Shown one piece after another: positions 25,448 to 34,199 of a DNA stretch of 57,818 nucleotides (within the stretch, counting starts at the first letter, position 1; every line of letters starts with the position of its first letter). Below the pieces are notes generated by a model. It saw only the letters and a program-made list of their open reading frames with translations, was not told where the DNA came from and did not search any database. The stretch is from Phycisphaerae bacterium. GTDB taxonomy: Bacteria; Planctomycetota; Phycisphaerae; Phycisphaerales; Phycisphaeraceae. The position numbers and the translations under genes were made by a program. The DNA lies in contig JAUHYI010000020.1 in the NCBI GenBank assembly GCA_030426385.1, positions 1 through 57,818 of the forward strand, in the 5' to 3' direction.

Positions 25448-28378
25448 CTACCCTTTCTGTTTCTCGCCATCATGATGGGGCAACGCCACCACCTCGGCGC
25501 GACTCATCGCTCCGCCATCCACGCGAATATCAATCTTCGTTCCAGGCCTCGCCATATCTGGATGCACAAACGCCATACCCAACGCATATCCCAACGTCGA
25601 GCGATGCGCCACACTTGTCACGCGGCCGACCATTTTGTGTCGCACTTCATCAATCACCAGATGGCATTCCTCCGGCAACGGCCCGCTATAACCTGCCTCC
25701 CAACGAATACCCACCAACTTCCGCTCCAACGTTTGCTTACGCATCACAGCGATACTACGCTGCCCCACATAAAACGGCTTATCATCCGCCAATGCCCAAC
25801 CGATATCCGCCTCATCAGGATGCGTCAGCGCATCCGTATCATGACTGATTATCAAATGCCCCATTTCCAAACGTAATAATCGCTGCGCCTCCACACCAAA
25901 CGGCCTGATGCCCGCTCCCGCATCCATCAATCTTTCCCATAAACGCAAACCCATATTCGCAGGCACATGCAATTCGTATCCTAATTCACCCACAAAACCC
26001 ACGCGCATCATGATCGCCTGCACCCCTGCCACCATTCCCTCTCGCGTTCCTAAAAATGGAAACGCATCATTTGATAAATCAACATCCGTTAATCCTGCCA
26101 ACACCTCACGACTCTTCGGCCCGGCCAAATTCATCGCCGCATACTGACCTGTTGCATTGATCAACGTCACATCCATACCCCACACCAATGCCCACCGCTG
26201 CATCTCTCGATAGAACGCTGCCACGCCCGAACTGGTCGCGGTCACGTAATACCGATCCTCCGACAATCGCGACACCACCCCATCTTCGATCATCACCCCC
26301 GTCTCATCGAGAGCCACCGCATACCGCTGCTTGCCGATTTTCATGCTGGCAAAATGCCCGGTGTAAAGACGTTCCAAAAACGCACCCGCATCCGCGCCGC
26401 ATATAAACAGTTTCCCCAACGTACTCAGATCGATCAGTCCCAGCGATTTGCGCACATGCATCGCTTCCGACAGGATGCAATCTTCTCGCGACATCGATCC
26501 ATTGCGATAAAACTCCGGACGATACCACGCGCCCGCATGAAACATCACCGCGCCATGTTGCTTATGCCAATCATGCATCGGCGTGTGCCGCATCGGATGA
26601 AACCGCCGACCAGCCAAATGACCAATCGGCACCGGTTGATAGAACGGCCTTGACGTTGTCGTGCCTGTTTCGTTGATCGTTTTTCCGTTCAACTTCGCCA
26701 GGATGCGCACCGAATTTACATTCGCAATTTTCCCCTGACTCGGCCCCATCCCCACCGTGCTATACCTTTTCATCAATTCAATATTGTCGTAACCCTCTTG
26801 ATGCGCATTTACAAAATCCTTCAGATGTAAATCCTCATCAAAATCCACAAAATTTTTCTTGCCCGGGTGCTCAAAAATCGGATACCCGTGACTCATCGCC
26901 ACCTTCGACCGCCCCCCCACATCTTGCCCCTCACCTACCTCACCATTCCCCTCACCCAAACACCCCGCAGCACCCAACCCTGCCCGTTCACCATCACGCA
27001 ATCGATCCGTCCACGCATACACGCCATTCGCACGCCCTGCCACAAACACTGTCGCTGGCACTACGTCTGGCAACAACTGCTCAAGACCATCGTCATACAC
27101 AAAACGCACGCCCGACTGATACAACAAGCCCGCGTTCGGCGTCCAACCCACCGACACCGCCACACCATCACACGCAATTGTCTCACAACGTTTCGCATCC
27201 AACTCACCATCATCATTTAATGGACACACCACCACACCCGCCACTCCTATCCGATCACGCCCCGTCCCACGCGCCTGCGCTTCATAGATCCCACATCCCA
27301 TACGCACCGCCACTCCTGTCGCGCGCACCTGTGCCATCGCATCCGTACTCAGCACATCATCCTCGCGCCGCAGGTCAACCACTGCTTTCACCACAACGCC
27401 TACGTCCAACAGATCCAGCGTCGCTCGATATCCATCATCATTGCCCGCCAACACCACCGCCTGTTCAAATGGCTTGATCGCAAACAAGCGCATCAACCGC
27501 TGCGCCGCCGACGCCAGCATCACACCAGGCAAATCATTGTTCCCAAAAACCGCAGGCTGTTCAATCACACCGGTCGCAAAAACCACCGATTTTGCCCGCA
27601 ATTTCGTTAATTTTTCACCATTGAACAACCCCATCCAATGATCCCCATAATATCCACCTGCCATCGTCGAACACCGCACTTCAATGTTCTCATGCGCCTC
27701 AACCTTCGCCACCATCGCCGCCGCTAGCGGCTCAACGCGACCACCATGATCACCGCCCCCTTGCCACACCAATGACCCACCCAACTTCAAACCTTCATCA
27801 ACCAGCATCACCCGCGCGCCGCCGTCTGCCGCAGCCAATGCCGCAGACATTCCCGAACCTCCGCCACCAATCACCAACACATCGCACCACGCATAATCCT
27901 TGGGCGAATTCGTTGGCGCATTGTTCGCGTTGATCGCGCCTAACCCTGCCACCTTTCGCATCTGCTTTTCATGAAACGGAAACAACCATCGCGGTTTATA
28001 AAAGGCTTTGTAATAAAAACCCACCGGCATAAATCGGCTGAATCGCTCGGTGATGTTCAGGCGATCACGCTTCAACCCGCCGGCTGTATTCACCGCACGC
28101 AGATTCATCCCGCTTTCAAGACTCACCTGATCCCCGCGAATATTCGTACGCACCCCATCGGTCAACATCGCATGCGCATCATGACCAGCCATGCTGTAAC
28201 TCCCACGCGCTCGGTGATACTTGAAACTGCGCCCCACCATACGCATCCCATTCGCATACAGCGCACTGGTAATCACATCGCCCTGGTAACCACGGCACGA
28301 CATGCCTTCAAATGTAAAATTCAACTCACGCGAACGATCGATCCATTCGCCTGCTTGCTTGGGCAATCTGTTATTCAC
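25448..28378 (-). CDS. mgdC: N-methylglutamate dehydrogenase subunit C (sarcosine oxidase alpha-like)
   Basis: About 976 residues. The N-terminal Fer2_4-like domain (RSRELNFTFEGMSCRGYQGDVITSAL) is followed by an FAD/NAD domain (VLVIGGGGSGMSAALAAADGG, about 165-185) and a second dinucleotide motif. The C-terminal aminomethyltransferase (GcvT) domain (about 580-970) binds tetrahydrofolate in sarcosine oxidases, so formaldehyde can leave as methylene-tetrahydrofolate. The GTG at 28378 overlaps the mgdB stop as GTGA and is preferred; an ATG at 28399 has no ribosome site. Residues near 480-500 (GEGNGEVGEGQDVGG) are a low-complexity insertion from C-rich DNA at 26910-26980. With mgdA, B and D it forms the dehydrogenase that oxidises N-methylglutamate to glutamate. 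Confidence 0.87.
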   Translation of the reverse strand: MNNRLPKQAGEWIDRSRELNFTFEGMSCRGYQGDVITSALYANGMRMVGRSFKYHRARGSYSMAGHDAHAMLTDGVRTNIRGDQVSLESGMNLRAVNTAGGLKRDRLNITERFSRFMPVGFYYKAFYKPRWLFPFHEKQMRKVAGLGAINANNAPTNSPKDYAWCDVLVIGGGGSGMSAALAAADGGARVMLVDEGLKLGGSLVWQGGGDHGGRVEPLAAAMVAKVEAHENIEVRCSTMAGGYYGDHWMGLFNGEKLTKLRAKSVVFATGVIEQPAVFGNNDLPGVMLASAAQRLMRLFAIKPFEQAVVLAGNDDGYRATLDLLDVGVVVKAVVDLRREDDVLSTDAMAQVRATGVAVRMGCGIYEAQARGTGRDRIGVAGVVVCPLNDDGELDAKRCETIACDGVAVSVGWTPNAGLLYQSGVRFVYDDGLEQLLPDVVPATVFVAGRANGVYAWTDRLRDGERAGLGAAGCLGEGNGEVGEGQDVGGRSKVAMSHGYPIFEHPGKKNFVDFDEDLHLKDFVNAHQEGYDNIELMKRYSTVGMGPSQGKIANVNSVRILAKLNGKTINETGTTTSRPFYQPVPIGHLAGRRFHPMRHTPMHDWHKQHGAVMFHAGAWYRPEFYRNGSMSREDCILSEAMHVRKSLGLIDLSTLGKLFICGADAGAFLERLYTGHFASMKIGKQRYAVALDETGVMIEDGVVSRLSEDRYYVTATSSGVAAFYREMQRWALVWGMDVTLINATGQYAAMNLAGPKSREVLAGLTDVDLSNDAFPFLGTREGMVAGVQAIMMRVGFVGELGYELHVPANMGLRLWERLMDAGAGIRPFGVEAQRLLRLEMGHLIISHDTDALTHPDEADIGWALADDKPFYVGQRSIAVMRKQTLERKLVGIRWEAGYSGPLPEECHLVIDEVRHKMVGRVTSVAHRSTLGYALGMAFVHPDMARPGTKIDIRVDGGAMSRAEVVALPHHDGEKQKG
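26910..26980. repeat. C-rich low-complexity element inside mgdC
   Basis: CCCCCCCAC and CCCCTCACC-type runs encode GEGNGEVGEGQDVGGRSK between the FAD/NAD domain and the connector to the GcvT domain. The left end (CGACCGCCCCCCC) resembles the start of the 44785 element (CGATCGCCCCCC), both encoding GGRS. Confidence 0.6.
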
Positions 28379-28638
28379 GACGCGTCGTCTCCGTTCCATA
28401 AATATGTGCGAATCACCTGATCACTCACCGTCTCTCGCTCTGCAATAAACCACGTGCCCGAAGCCATGTGGTACCACCACTCCCGCTGCACACCGGGCTC
28501 ACCCGCACGATTGAATACATAATCCGCCCACTGCTCATCACTACACCCCGACCCTTCTGGCATCTCGCGCACCGCACCTCCAAACGAAAACTCTTGAATC
28601 GCTCTGACTCCATTCACTGGACATTTCAATAATTTCAT
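28375..28638 (-). CDS. mgdB: N-methylglutamate dehydrogenase subunit B (sarcosine oxidase delta-like)
   Basis: The start at 28638 (AGGAA eight bases upstream) gives 87 residues; 28644 is an alternative. The delta-subunit pattern is retained: KCP near the N-terminus, EFSFGGAVREMP, WADYVFNR, and EWWYH followed by TWFIAERETVSDQVI. Characterised delta subunits bind zinc through a CPxCG pair, a His and a later Cys. Here only the first Cys (C6) and the His (H57) remain: CPxCG reads CPVNG and the H-x-x-G-C segment has no cysteine. Zinc binding is therefore probably lost or altered. The gene is encoded between mgdA and mgdC and overlaps mgdC by four bases. Confidence 0.8.
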   Translation of the reverse strand: MKLLKCPVNGVRAIQEFSFGGAVREMPEGSGCSDEQWADYVFNRAGEPGVQREWWYHMASGTWFIAERETVSDQVIRTYLWNGDDAS

Positions 28639-28735
28639 AACCATGTTTCCTACACGCTGTACTTCTGTAACCCGCAAGACCAATACTTTTTTGACCACCG
28701 CTTATCGCACACTTGTCTCTTGTGAAATCCTGTCC

Positions 28736-28795
28736 CAATCTGTAATAATCTGTGGACAAACTTCTTCCCTGCGTCTCTGTGGTTAATCTTCTTCC
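28736..28795. repeat. dispersed 'ATCTGTGGAC / GTCTCTGTGGTTAA' repeat in the mgdA-mgdB gap
   Basis: The 162-bp gap between mgdA and mgdB contains ATCTGTAATAATCTGTGGAC followed by GCGTCTCTGTGGTTAATC. The core AATCTGTGGACAAA (28747-28760) recurs as AATCGGTGGACACA at 33357-33370 in the mgsB-mgsC gap. Sequences of this appearance are scattered in intergenic DNA of various bacteria; this is from memory and unverified here. Confidence 0.5.
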
Positions 28796-28800
28796 CACAT

Positions 28801-30072
28801 TCAATGCCCCACCGATGCCGCGCCCTTCTCACCCACCAATCGGAACTTCCCAAAACGCGACAAATTAAACGCCTTGATCAATTCGTGATCCGCATCATTC
28901 GCAATCGTATGCGCCATCGCATAACCACTCACCGGCGTCGCTTTGAATCCCCATGTCCCCCAACCCGCGTCAATATAAAAACCCTTGATCGGCGTCACCC
29001 CCATGATCGGCGAAAAATCAGGCGTCATATCACACAAACCCGCCCACTGCCGCATCACCTTGATGTCACCCAGAAACGGAAATAAATCCATCAGGTGCCC
29101 GCTCAAACCTTCGGCAAATTCCAACGTCGAACGCGTTGACGTTAATTCATAAGGATCCAACGATCCGCCCGTCACCAATTCGCCACGCGACGATTGACTC
29201 ACATACGTATGCAACGATGCCGACACCACGATCGTATTCAACCACGGCTTCAACGGTTCAGTCACCATCGCCTGCAATGGATGAATCGTCAACGGCGTGC
29301 GCAATCCCACCATCCGCTGAATTTGTGGTGTCCATCCCGCGACCGCTGATAAAACTTTCCCCGCCTTGATAAAACCCTTATCCGTATGCACACCCACCAC
29401 ACGCCCCCCCACATTCCCACTCATATTCACACCACCTTCGATTTCAATATCCGTCACCGCGGTCTGTTGAAAAATATCAACACCCTTGCGATCCGCTCCG
29501 CGTGCATACGCCCATGCCACCGCATCATGTCGCGCGATCGCACCGGGCGGATGGAACAACGCACCATGGATCGGTGGTTGATGCCCACCACAATCGAGAT
29601 CAATTTCCGGCACCATCTTCTTGATGAAATCGCGGCCCACCACTTCGCTATCGATCCCCAAATGCTTATTCACCTCCGCCCGCCAACGTTGCGTGCGCAA
29701 TGATGCGGGCGAGTGCGCCATCGTGAAGTGCCCACGCTGCGAATAAAACATATTGAAATCCAGCGTCCGCGACAGATCCTGAAATAGCTCCACACTTTTC
29801 TGATAGAAACGCGCGCCGTCTTCCGTCAGATAGTTCGAACGCACAATTGCTGTATTGCGTCCGGTTCCCCCCCCGCCCAGATATCCCTTTTCAATCACCG
29901 CCACATTCGTGATGCCACATTCATTCGCCAGGTAATAGGCGGCTGCCAACCCGTGGCCACCGCCACCGATGATCACCACGTCATACGCATCGCGTGGTTG
30001 TTCCACCTTTCGAAACATGCGCGGTTCCGAATACTTCTTCGACAATCCAAATTTAATCAGTCCAAATGGCAT
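28801..30072 (-). CDS. mgdA: N-methylglutamate dehydrogenase subunit A (sarcosine oxidase beta-like, FAD/FMN)
   Basis: A 423-residue DAO-fold flavoprotein. The ADP-binding motif VVIIGGGGHGLAAAYYLA lies at 32-49, followed by GGGGTGRNTAIVRSNYL, which is characteristic of the beta subunit of heterotetrameric sarcosine oxidase. The PGAIARHDAVAWAYARGA segment and the C-terminal GWGTWGFKATP (flavin and substrate region) are well conserved. This subunit carries out amine oxidation. Here the expected substrate is N-methyl-L-glutamate because mgsABC and gmaS precede it in the same order as in known methylamine-pathway operons. A short low-complexity patch (VNMSGNVGGRVVG) comes from C-rich DNA around 29395-29435. 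Confidence 0.87.
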   Translation of the reverse strand: MPFGLIKFGLSKKYSEPRMFRKVEQPRDAYDVVIIGGGGHGLAAAYYLANECGITNVAVIEKGYLGGGGTGRNTAIVRSNYLTEDGARFYQKSVELFQDLSRTLDFNMFYSQRGHFTMAHSPASLRTQRWRAEVNKHLGIDSEVVGRDFIKKMVPEIDLDCGGHQPPIHGALFHPPGAIARHDAVAWAYARGADRKGVDIFQQTAVTDIEIEGGVNMSGNVGGRVVGVHTDKGFIKAGKVLSAVAGWTPQIQRMVGLRTPLTIHPLQAMVTEPLKPWLNTIVVSASLHTYVSQSSRGELVTGGSLDPYELTSTRSTLEFAEGLSGHLMDLFPFLGDIKVMRQWAGLCDMTPDFSPIMGVTPIKGFYIDAGWGTWGFKATPVSGYAMAHTIANDADHELIKAFNLSRFGKFRLVGEKGAASVGH

Positions 30073-30312
30073 ACATCGTTCTCATTCAGTAACAGTTTTA
30101 TTTCCTACACACATACAGCCGTCTGCGCCTTCGCGCAAACTATTTTCACAAGCGCACATCAAAACGCGCTCTGCCTATCAAACACTTGTTTAAATATGAC
30201 TGCGTGCCATCACCCGGCATGGATACCGCTTAGGTGAACCCGCTAAAACGATCGCACGTTGTTCCCATATCATTCGCATGCCGTTTGGTCCTGAAACTGC
30301 AGATCACAATCA

Positions 30313-31671
30313 TCAAAAACTCGTTAGATACTGATCAATTTCCCAATCCGTCACTTGCTTGTCATACGCTTCCCATTCCGAAATTTTCAACGCCACAAAC
30401 TCATCTGCGATCGGTCCCAACGCGCCCATGATCACCTCATCCTCACGCAATTCGTTCACTGATTCCCACAACGTTTGCGGTAATATTCCAATCCCCTTGC
30501 CACGAATTTCCGCCAGGGTCCGCTCATACATATTGCCCAGGTTCGGCTCGCCCGGATCAATTTCGTTTTTAATTCCATCCAAACCTGCCGCCAGATACGC
30601 CGCGATGGCTAGATAAGGATTCGTGCCCGCCGAGATTGTTCGGTCCTCAAAATGCCCAGGCCCCGCCGTCCGAATCATCTGCGTTCGGTTGTTGTCACCA
30701 TACGTGATAAACGCAGGCACCCAACTGAACCCCGACCGGCTCGACGTCAAACCCTCACCGATTTTGATGCGCTTGTAACAATTCACCGTCGGACATGTCA
30801 CCGCACACAGCGCCCGCGCATGCTTGATCACACCACCAATAAAATGGTACGCCAATTTCGAACACGCCAACCCACGTGAATCATCCTTGTCGACAAACAC
30901 ATTATCACCCGTCTTCGCATCCGCCAGGTGATAATGCATATGCAACCCACTGCCCGTCCGATCGCTGAACGGCTTGGGCATATGCGTCGCGATTGCCCCG
31001 TATTTTTTTGCAATCTGGGACGTTGCCATCTTGAAAAATATCACGCGGTCTGCCGTCGTCAGCGCATCGGTGTAGTTGAAATTAATTTCGAACTGACCGT
31101 TCGCGTCCTCATGATCGCATTGATAAACGCCCCACCCCAACTCATTCAACGATGACGTCAGATCCTGTAAATACGACATCGCTGGCGCCATCGATCGATA
31201 GTCATAACACGGCTTGGCCAATGACTCGACACCATCCGGATCCCATGGCTTTATCCCACCGCACGACGTTCGCTCCACGAGAAAATGCTCCGGCTCCATC
31301 CCGATATTAAACACATAGCCCAGCTTTGCCACTTCGCCCAACATGCGTTTCAAATTCGTCCGCGGACAATAACCATAGGCCTCATCGTCTACAAATAAGT
31401 CCGCCGCAAACCTTGCGGTATTCGCACGCCACGGAATCGGTGTGTAACTAGCCACATCAATACGCGCCATCATGTCATGCGAATGCGGCCCCTGCCCCAC
31501 ACCACGCACCGCCGCCCCCGCAAAACCCGCACCCTCATCAATCGCATCATCAAAACTCGACGCGGGCATCATCTTCACCTTTGCAGAGCCCGTAATATCC
31601 ACAAACTGTGCCAACAAAAACTCAACCCCGTCTTCTTCCATCCGCTTCTTGATCTGTTCCCGCGCCGTCAT
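30313..31671 (-). CDS. gmaS: gamma-glutamylmethylamide synthetase (glutamine synthetase family)
   Basis: About 452 residues; the second of two ATGs after GGAGG is preferred. It is a glutamine synthetase homologue of the GlnT/GmaS branch, with the GS beta-grasp N-terminus (VEFLLAQFVDITGSAKVK). The catalytic core shows the metal-binding MEPEHFLVE, CDHEDANGQFEINF, GSGLHMHYHL and the ATP-region TCPTVNCYKR segments, and NRTQMIRTAG follows. GmaS makes gamma-glutamylmethylamide from glutamate, methylamine and ATP. Paralogous GlnT could make glutamine instead; placement between mgsC and mgdA favours GmaS. The gap upstream contains a C-rich element. Confidence 0.87.
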   Translation of the reverse strand: MTAREQIKKRMEEDGVEFLLAQFVDITGSAKVKMMPASSFDDAIDEGAGFAGAAVRGVGQGPHSHDMMARIDVASYTPIPWRANTARFAADLFVDDEAYGYCPRTNLKRMLGEVAKLGYVFNIGMEPEHFLVERTSCGGIKPWDPDGVESLAKPCYDYRSMAPAMSYLQDLTSSLNELGWGVYQCDHEDANGQFEINFNYTDALTTADRVIFFKMATSQIAKKYGAIATHMPKPFSDRTGSGLHMHYHLADAKTGDNVFVDKDDSRGLACSKLAYHFIGGVIKHARALCAVTCPTVNCYKRIKIGEGLTSSRSGFSWVPAFITYGDNNRTQMIRTAGPGHFEDRTISAGTNPYLAIAAYLAAGLDGIKNEIDPGEPNLGNMYERTLAEIRGKGIGILPQTLWESVNELREDEVIMGALGPIADEFVALKISEWEAYDKQVTDWEIDQYLTSF

Positions 31672-31727
31672 CATGACCTCCAGTCCCATGTGTCATGCTT
31701 CATTTCAGTCTTCCAAACATCTCACAA

Positions 31728-31825
31728 TACACCCCCCCACATTTTCCCCCGCACTACTCCCCACATTTTCCCTCGCACTTCTTCCCACATTTCACCGGCA
31801 CTTTCCCCGCGTTTCTCCAGTCGCT
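31728..31825. repeat. C-rich element in the mgsC-gmaS gap
   Basis: Three near-copies of CCCACATTTTCCC (around 31736-31750, 31760-31775 and 31785-31800) alternate with GCACTTC-type spacers. The 222-bp gap between mgsC and gmaS has no visible gene. The motif is the same as that found inside coding regions of this operon. Confidence 0.65.
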
Positions 31826-31893
31826 TGCAGCTTCGCGAGCCATCTCCACCATCTGATTCACCGCTTGAGTTTCTGTGCCTCTATTCCTCGTTG

Positions 31894-33228
31894 TTATATT
31901 TTTCCCGGCACCCAATTCGTCCCTGCCAATGGCAATCCCGACATCGCGGCCGACTCGATCGTCAAGGCCACCAAGTCTTCTGGCTCCAAATGATGTACGT
32001 GACTTTTTCCGCATGCCCGCGCTATCGTCTGACATTCCAACGTCAACACCCGCAAGTAATTTGCCAAACGCTTGCCACCAACCTCTGGGTCTAATCGCTT
32101 CGACAATTCTTCGTCTTGTGTCGTGATTCCCGCCGGGTCACGGCCTTCATGCCAATCATCATAAAACCCCGCACGACTTCCCAGCTTTGCATACTCTGCA
32201 TCCAGTGTCGGACTGTTATCGCCCAGCGCAATCAGCGCTGCTGACCCGATCGATACCGCATCCGCGCCCATCGCCAGCGCCTTAGCCACATCTGCGCCAG
32301 ACCTGATTCCGCCCGACACGATCAGCTGCACCTTCCGATGCATATCCATATCCTGCAGCGCTTCAACCGCTTGTCGCAAAGCTGGCAATGTTGGGATTCC
32401 CACATGTTCGATGAACACATCCTGCGTCGCACCGGTTCCGCCTTGCATGCCATCGAGCACGACCACATCCGCGCCAGCCTTCACTGCTAACTGCACATCG
32501 TAATACGTCCGCGTGGCACCAATCTTGATATAGATCGGCTTTTCCCAGTCCGTGATCTCACGCAACTCAATCATCTTGATCGCCAGATCATCAGGCCCCG
32601 TCCAATCCGGATGTCGACACGCCGACCGCTGATCAATACCTTTTGGCAGTGTCCGCATCCCGGCCACGCGATCTGAAATTTTTTGCCCCAATAACATCCC
32701 GCCGCCACCAGGCTTGGCCCCTTGCCCCAACACCACCTCAATCGCATCGGCCTTACGCAAGTCATCCGGATTCATCCCATACCGCGACGGCAACAACTGA
32801 TACACCAACATCGACGAATGCCCACGCTCCTCCGGCGTCATCCCACCATCGCCCGTCGTCGTACTCGTACCCACCGTCGACGCCCCGCGTCCCAACGATT
32901 CCTTCGCCTGCGCCGATAGCGAGCCAAAACTCATCCCCGCAATCGTGATCGGAATTTTCAAATGCAATGGCTTCTTCGCGAAACGATCACCCAGCACCAC
33001 TTCCGTCGAACATTTTTCACGATAGCCTTCCAACGGATACCGCGACATACTCGCGCCCAGAAACACCAGATCATCGAAATGTGGCACCCGTCGTTTCGCA
33101 CCGTGCCCACGAATATCATAAATCCCCGTTGCCGCCGCCCGCTGAATCTCCGCAATCATATGGCGATCGAACGTTGCCGACTCTTTCAACCCTCCCGCAT
33201 CTGGATTCAAACCCGTGTCATTTTTCAT
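31894..33228 (-). CDS. mgsC: N-methylglutamate synthase subunit C (glutamate synthase FMN-domain homologue)
   Basis: With the start at 33228 (AAAGGG upstream) the protein has 444 residues; a longer frame to 33390 runs through the repeat DNA upstream and is unlikely. It is the FMN-binding TIM-barrel domain of glutamate synthase: PITIAGMSFGSLSAQAKESLGRGA, GEGGMTPEERG-like TTTGDGGMTPEERG, QGAKPGGGGMLLG, VVLDGMQGGTGATQDVF, and the phosphate-binding VSGGIRSGADVAKALAMGADAVSIG. In the pathway, MgsABC transfers the methylamino group to form N-methylglutamate. The order mgsA-mgsB-mgsC-gmaS on one strand matches characterised operons. Confidence 0.88.
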   Translation of the reverse strand: MKNDTGLNPDAGGLKESATFDRHMIAEIQRAAATGIYDIRGHGAKRRVPHFDDLVFLGASMSRYPLEGYREKCSTEVVLGDRFAKKPLHLKIPITIAGMSFGSLSAQAKESLGRGASTVGTSTTTGDGGMTPEERGHSSMLVYQLLPSRYGMNPDDLRKADAIEVVLGQGAKPGGGGMLLGQKISDRVAGMRTLPKGIDQRSACRHPDWTGPDDLAIKMIELREITDWEKPIYIKIGATRTYYDVQLAVKAGADVVVLDGMQGGTGATQDVFIEHVGIPTLPALRQAVEALQDMDMHRKVQLIVSGGIRSGADVAKALAMGADAVSIGSAALIALGDNSPTLDAEYAKLGSRAGFYDDWHEGRDPAGITTQDEELSKRLDPEVGGKRLANYLRVLTLECQTIARACGKSHVHHLEPEDLVALTIESAAMSGLPLAGTNWVPGKI

Positions 33229-33235
33229 ATGCAAT

Positions 33236-33370
33236 CCAAACCCTTTTCTATTCCCCTCTACCTCGCACTCACACCCTCCGACTTCTCTCCTCACCTGCCC
33301 CTGCCTCTTCACTCTTCTTTTTCTCACTGGCTTAAAAAACCTGTGCCTATCTGCGAAATCGGTGGACACA
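33236..33370. repeat. C/T-rich and CTGTGGAC-type repeats in the mgsB-mgsC gap
   Basis: The 158-bp gap contains C/T-rich runs (TTCCCCTCTACC, CTCACCTGCCCCTGCC) and then CCTGTGCCTATCTGCGAAATC with GGTGGACACA (33336-33370), related to the repeat at 28747-28760. No gene is visible in this stretch. It could be transcribed as an untranslated spacer within the operon. Confidence 0.5.
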
Positions 33371-33386
33371 ACTCGCCCATCTGACC

Positions 33387-34088
33387 TCAATAATTCCCTG
33401 CCTTATCCGCATGAAAATGGTACCACTGCCGCGCCGACCCATATCGTTTGAACGCTGTCACATCCGCTTCCATCCCCGCGGCCTTCAGCAATCCCGACAG
33501 ATGCTCGACATGCTCGTCGCGCATCGGCTTCTCCACACAATCCGCACCCAGGCTTTTCACCTGACCACGCACATAAATTTTCGCTTCGTATAACGAGTCA
33601 CCCAATGCCTCGCCCGCATCACCACACACTACCAGTGTCCCCGCTTGCGCCATAAAACAACTCATGTGCCCCACCGAACCCCCCACCACGATATCCCCAC
33701 CTTTCAATGAAATGCCGCAGCGTGCTGACGCATCCCCTTCGATCACCAACAATCCACCGTGGGCCGTCGCTCCCGCACATTGGCTGGCTTGACCTTTCAC
33801 ACGAACCACTCCCGACATCATGTTTTCCGCAAGCCCGACACCTGCGTTGCCATGCACAGTCACCATCGCATGTTGATTCATCCCCGCGCAGTAATACCCT
33901 GCATGCCCTGCGATATCGATCGTCGCTCCTACTTTCATCCCACACGCCAGCGCATGCGCCCCTTTCGAATTCTCAACCCGCCACGGCACATCACAATCGT
34001 CAACCGCCAAATCATGCAACCGCTGATTCAACGCCCGCACCCCTCCCCCTCTCACATTTCCCTCGTTTTCCATATCAAATACATGCAT
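33387..34088 (-). CDS. mgsB: N-methylglutamate synthase subunit B (glutamate synthase GXGXG domain)
   Basis: A 233-residue single-domain protein. It is the right-handed beta-helix GXGXG domain found at the C-terminus of large glutamate synthases: GHAGYYCAGMNQHAMVTVHGNAGVGLAENMMSG (given here in part), GHMSCFMAQAGTLVVCGDAGEALGDSLYEAKIYVRG. In the three-subunit N-methylglutamate synthase this domain is a separate structural subunit. Residues 7-18 (ENEGNVRGGGVR) come from a short C-rich tract at 34039-34066. It sits 91 bases after mgsA and 158 bases before mgsC. Confidence 0.87.
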   Translation of the reverse strand: MHVFDMENEGNVRGGGVRALNQRLHDLAVDDCDVPWRVENSKGAHALACGMKVGATIDIAGHAGYYCAGMNQHAMVTVHGNAGVGLAENMMSGVVRVKGQASQCAGATAHGGLLVIEGDASARCGISLKGGDIVVGGSVGHMSCFMAQAGTLVVCGDAGEALGDSLYEAKIYVRGQVKSLGADCVEKPMRDEHVEHLSGLLKAAGMEADVTAFKRYGSARQWYHFHADKAGNY

Positions 34089-34105
34089 AATCAGTAATCC
34101 CTGCC

Positions 34106-34199
34106 CCCATGCTTTCCCCCTTATTTCCCTTCCCCACTTTTTACTTATTACTTTTAACTTTTAACTTTTAACTTTTCCCTCACGCCCCCCCACGCCCCC
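34106..34199. repeat. C-rich runs and CTTTTAA heptamer repeat at the mgsA-mgsB junction
   Basis: The mgsA-mgsB gap holds CCCCTTATTTCCC-type runs and then 3.7 copies of the heptamer CTTTTAA (34151-34176), followed by more C-runs that reach into the last codons of mgsA (34180-34199). Heptamer tandem repeats of this kind can change length by slippage. No gene is visible in the gap. Confidence 0.65.

Noticed and set aside
24657-25475. A 272-codon plus-strand frame rich in Pro/His/Thr
   Set aside because: It is antisense to the dehydratase small subunit and mgdD. Its composition follows from the codon bias and C-rich repeats of those genes.
24687-30072. Plain sarcosine oxidase (SoxBDAG) operon
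   Set aside because: The four subunits are homologous, but the adjacent mgsABC and gmaS genes in the same order point to N-methylglutamate dehydrogenase. Sarcosine as an additional substrate cannot be excluded.
33229-33390. Longer N-terminus for mgsC
   Set aside because: The extension translates repeat DNA into a basic, non-family peptide. The ATG at 33228 begins where family similarity can start.
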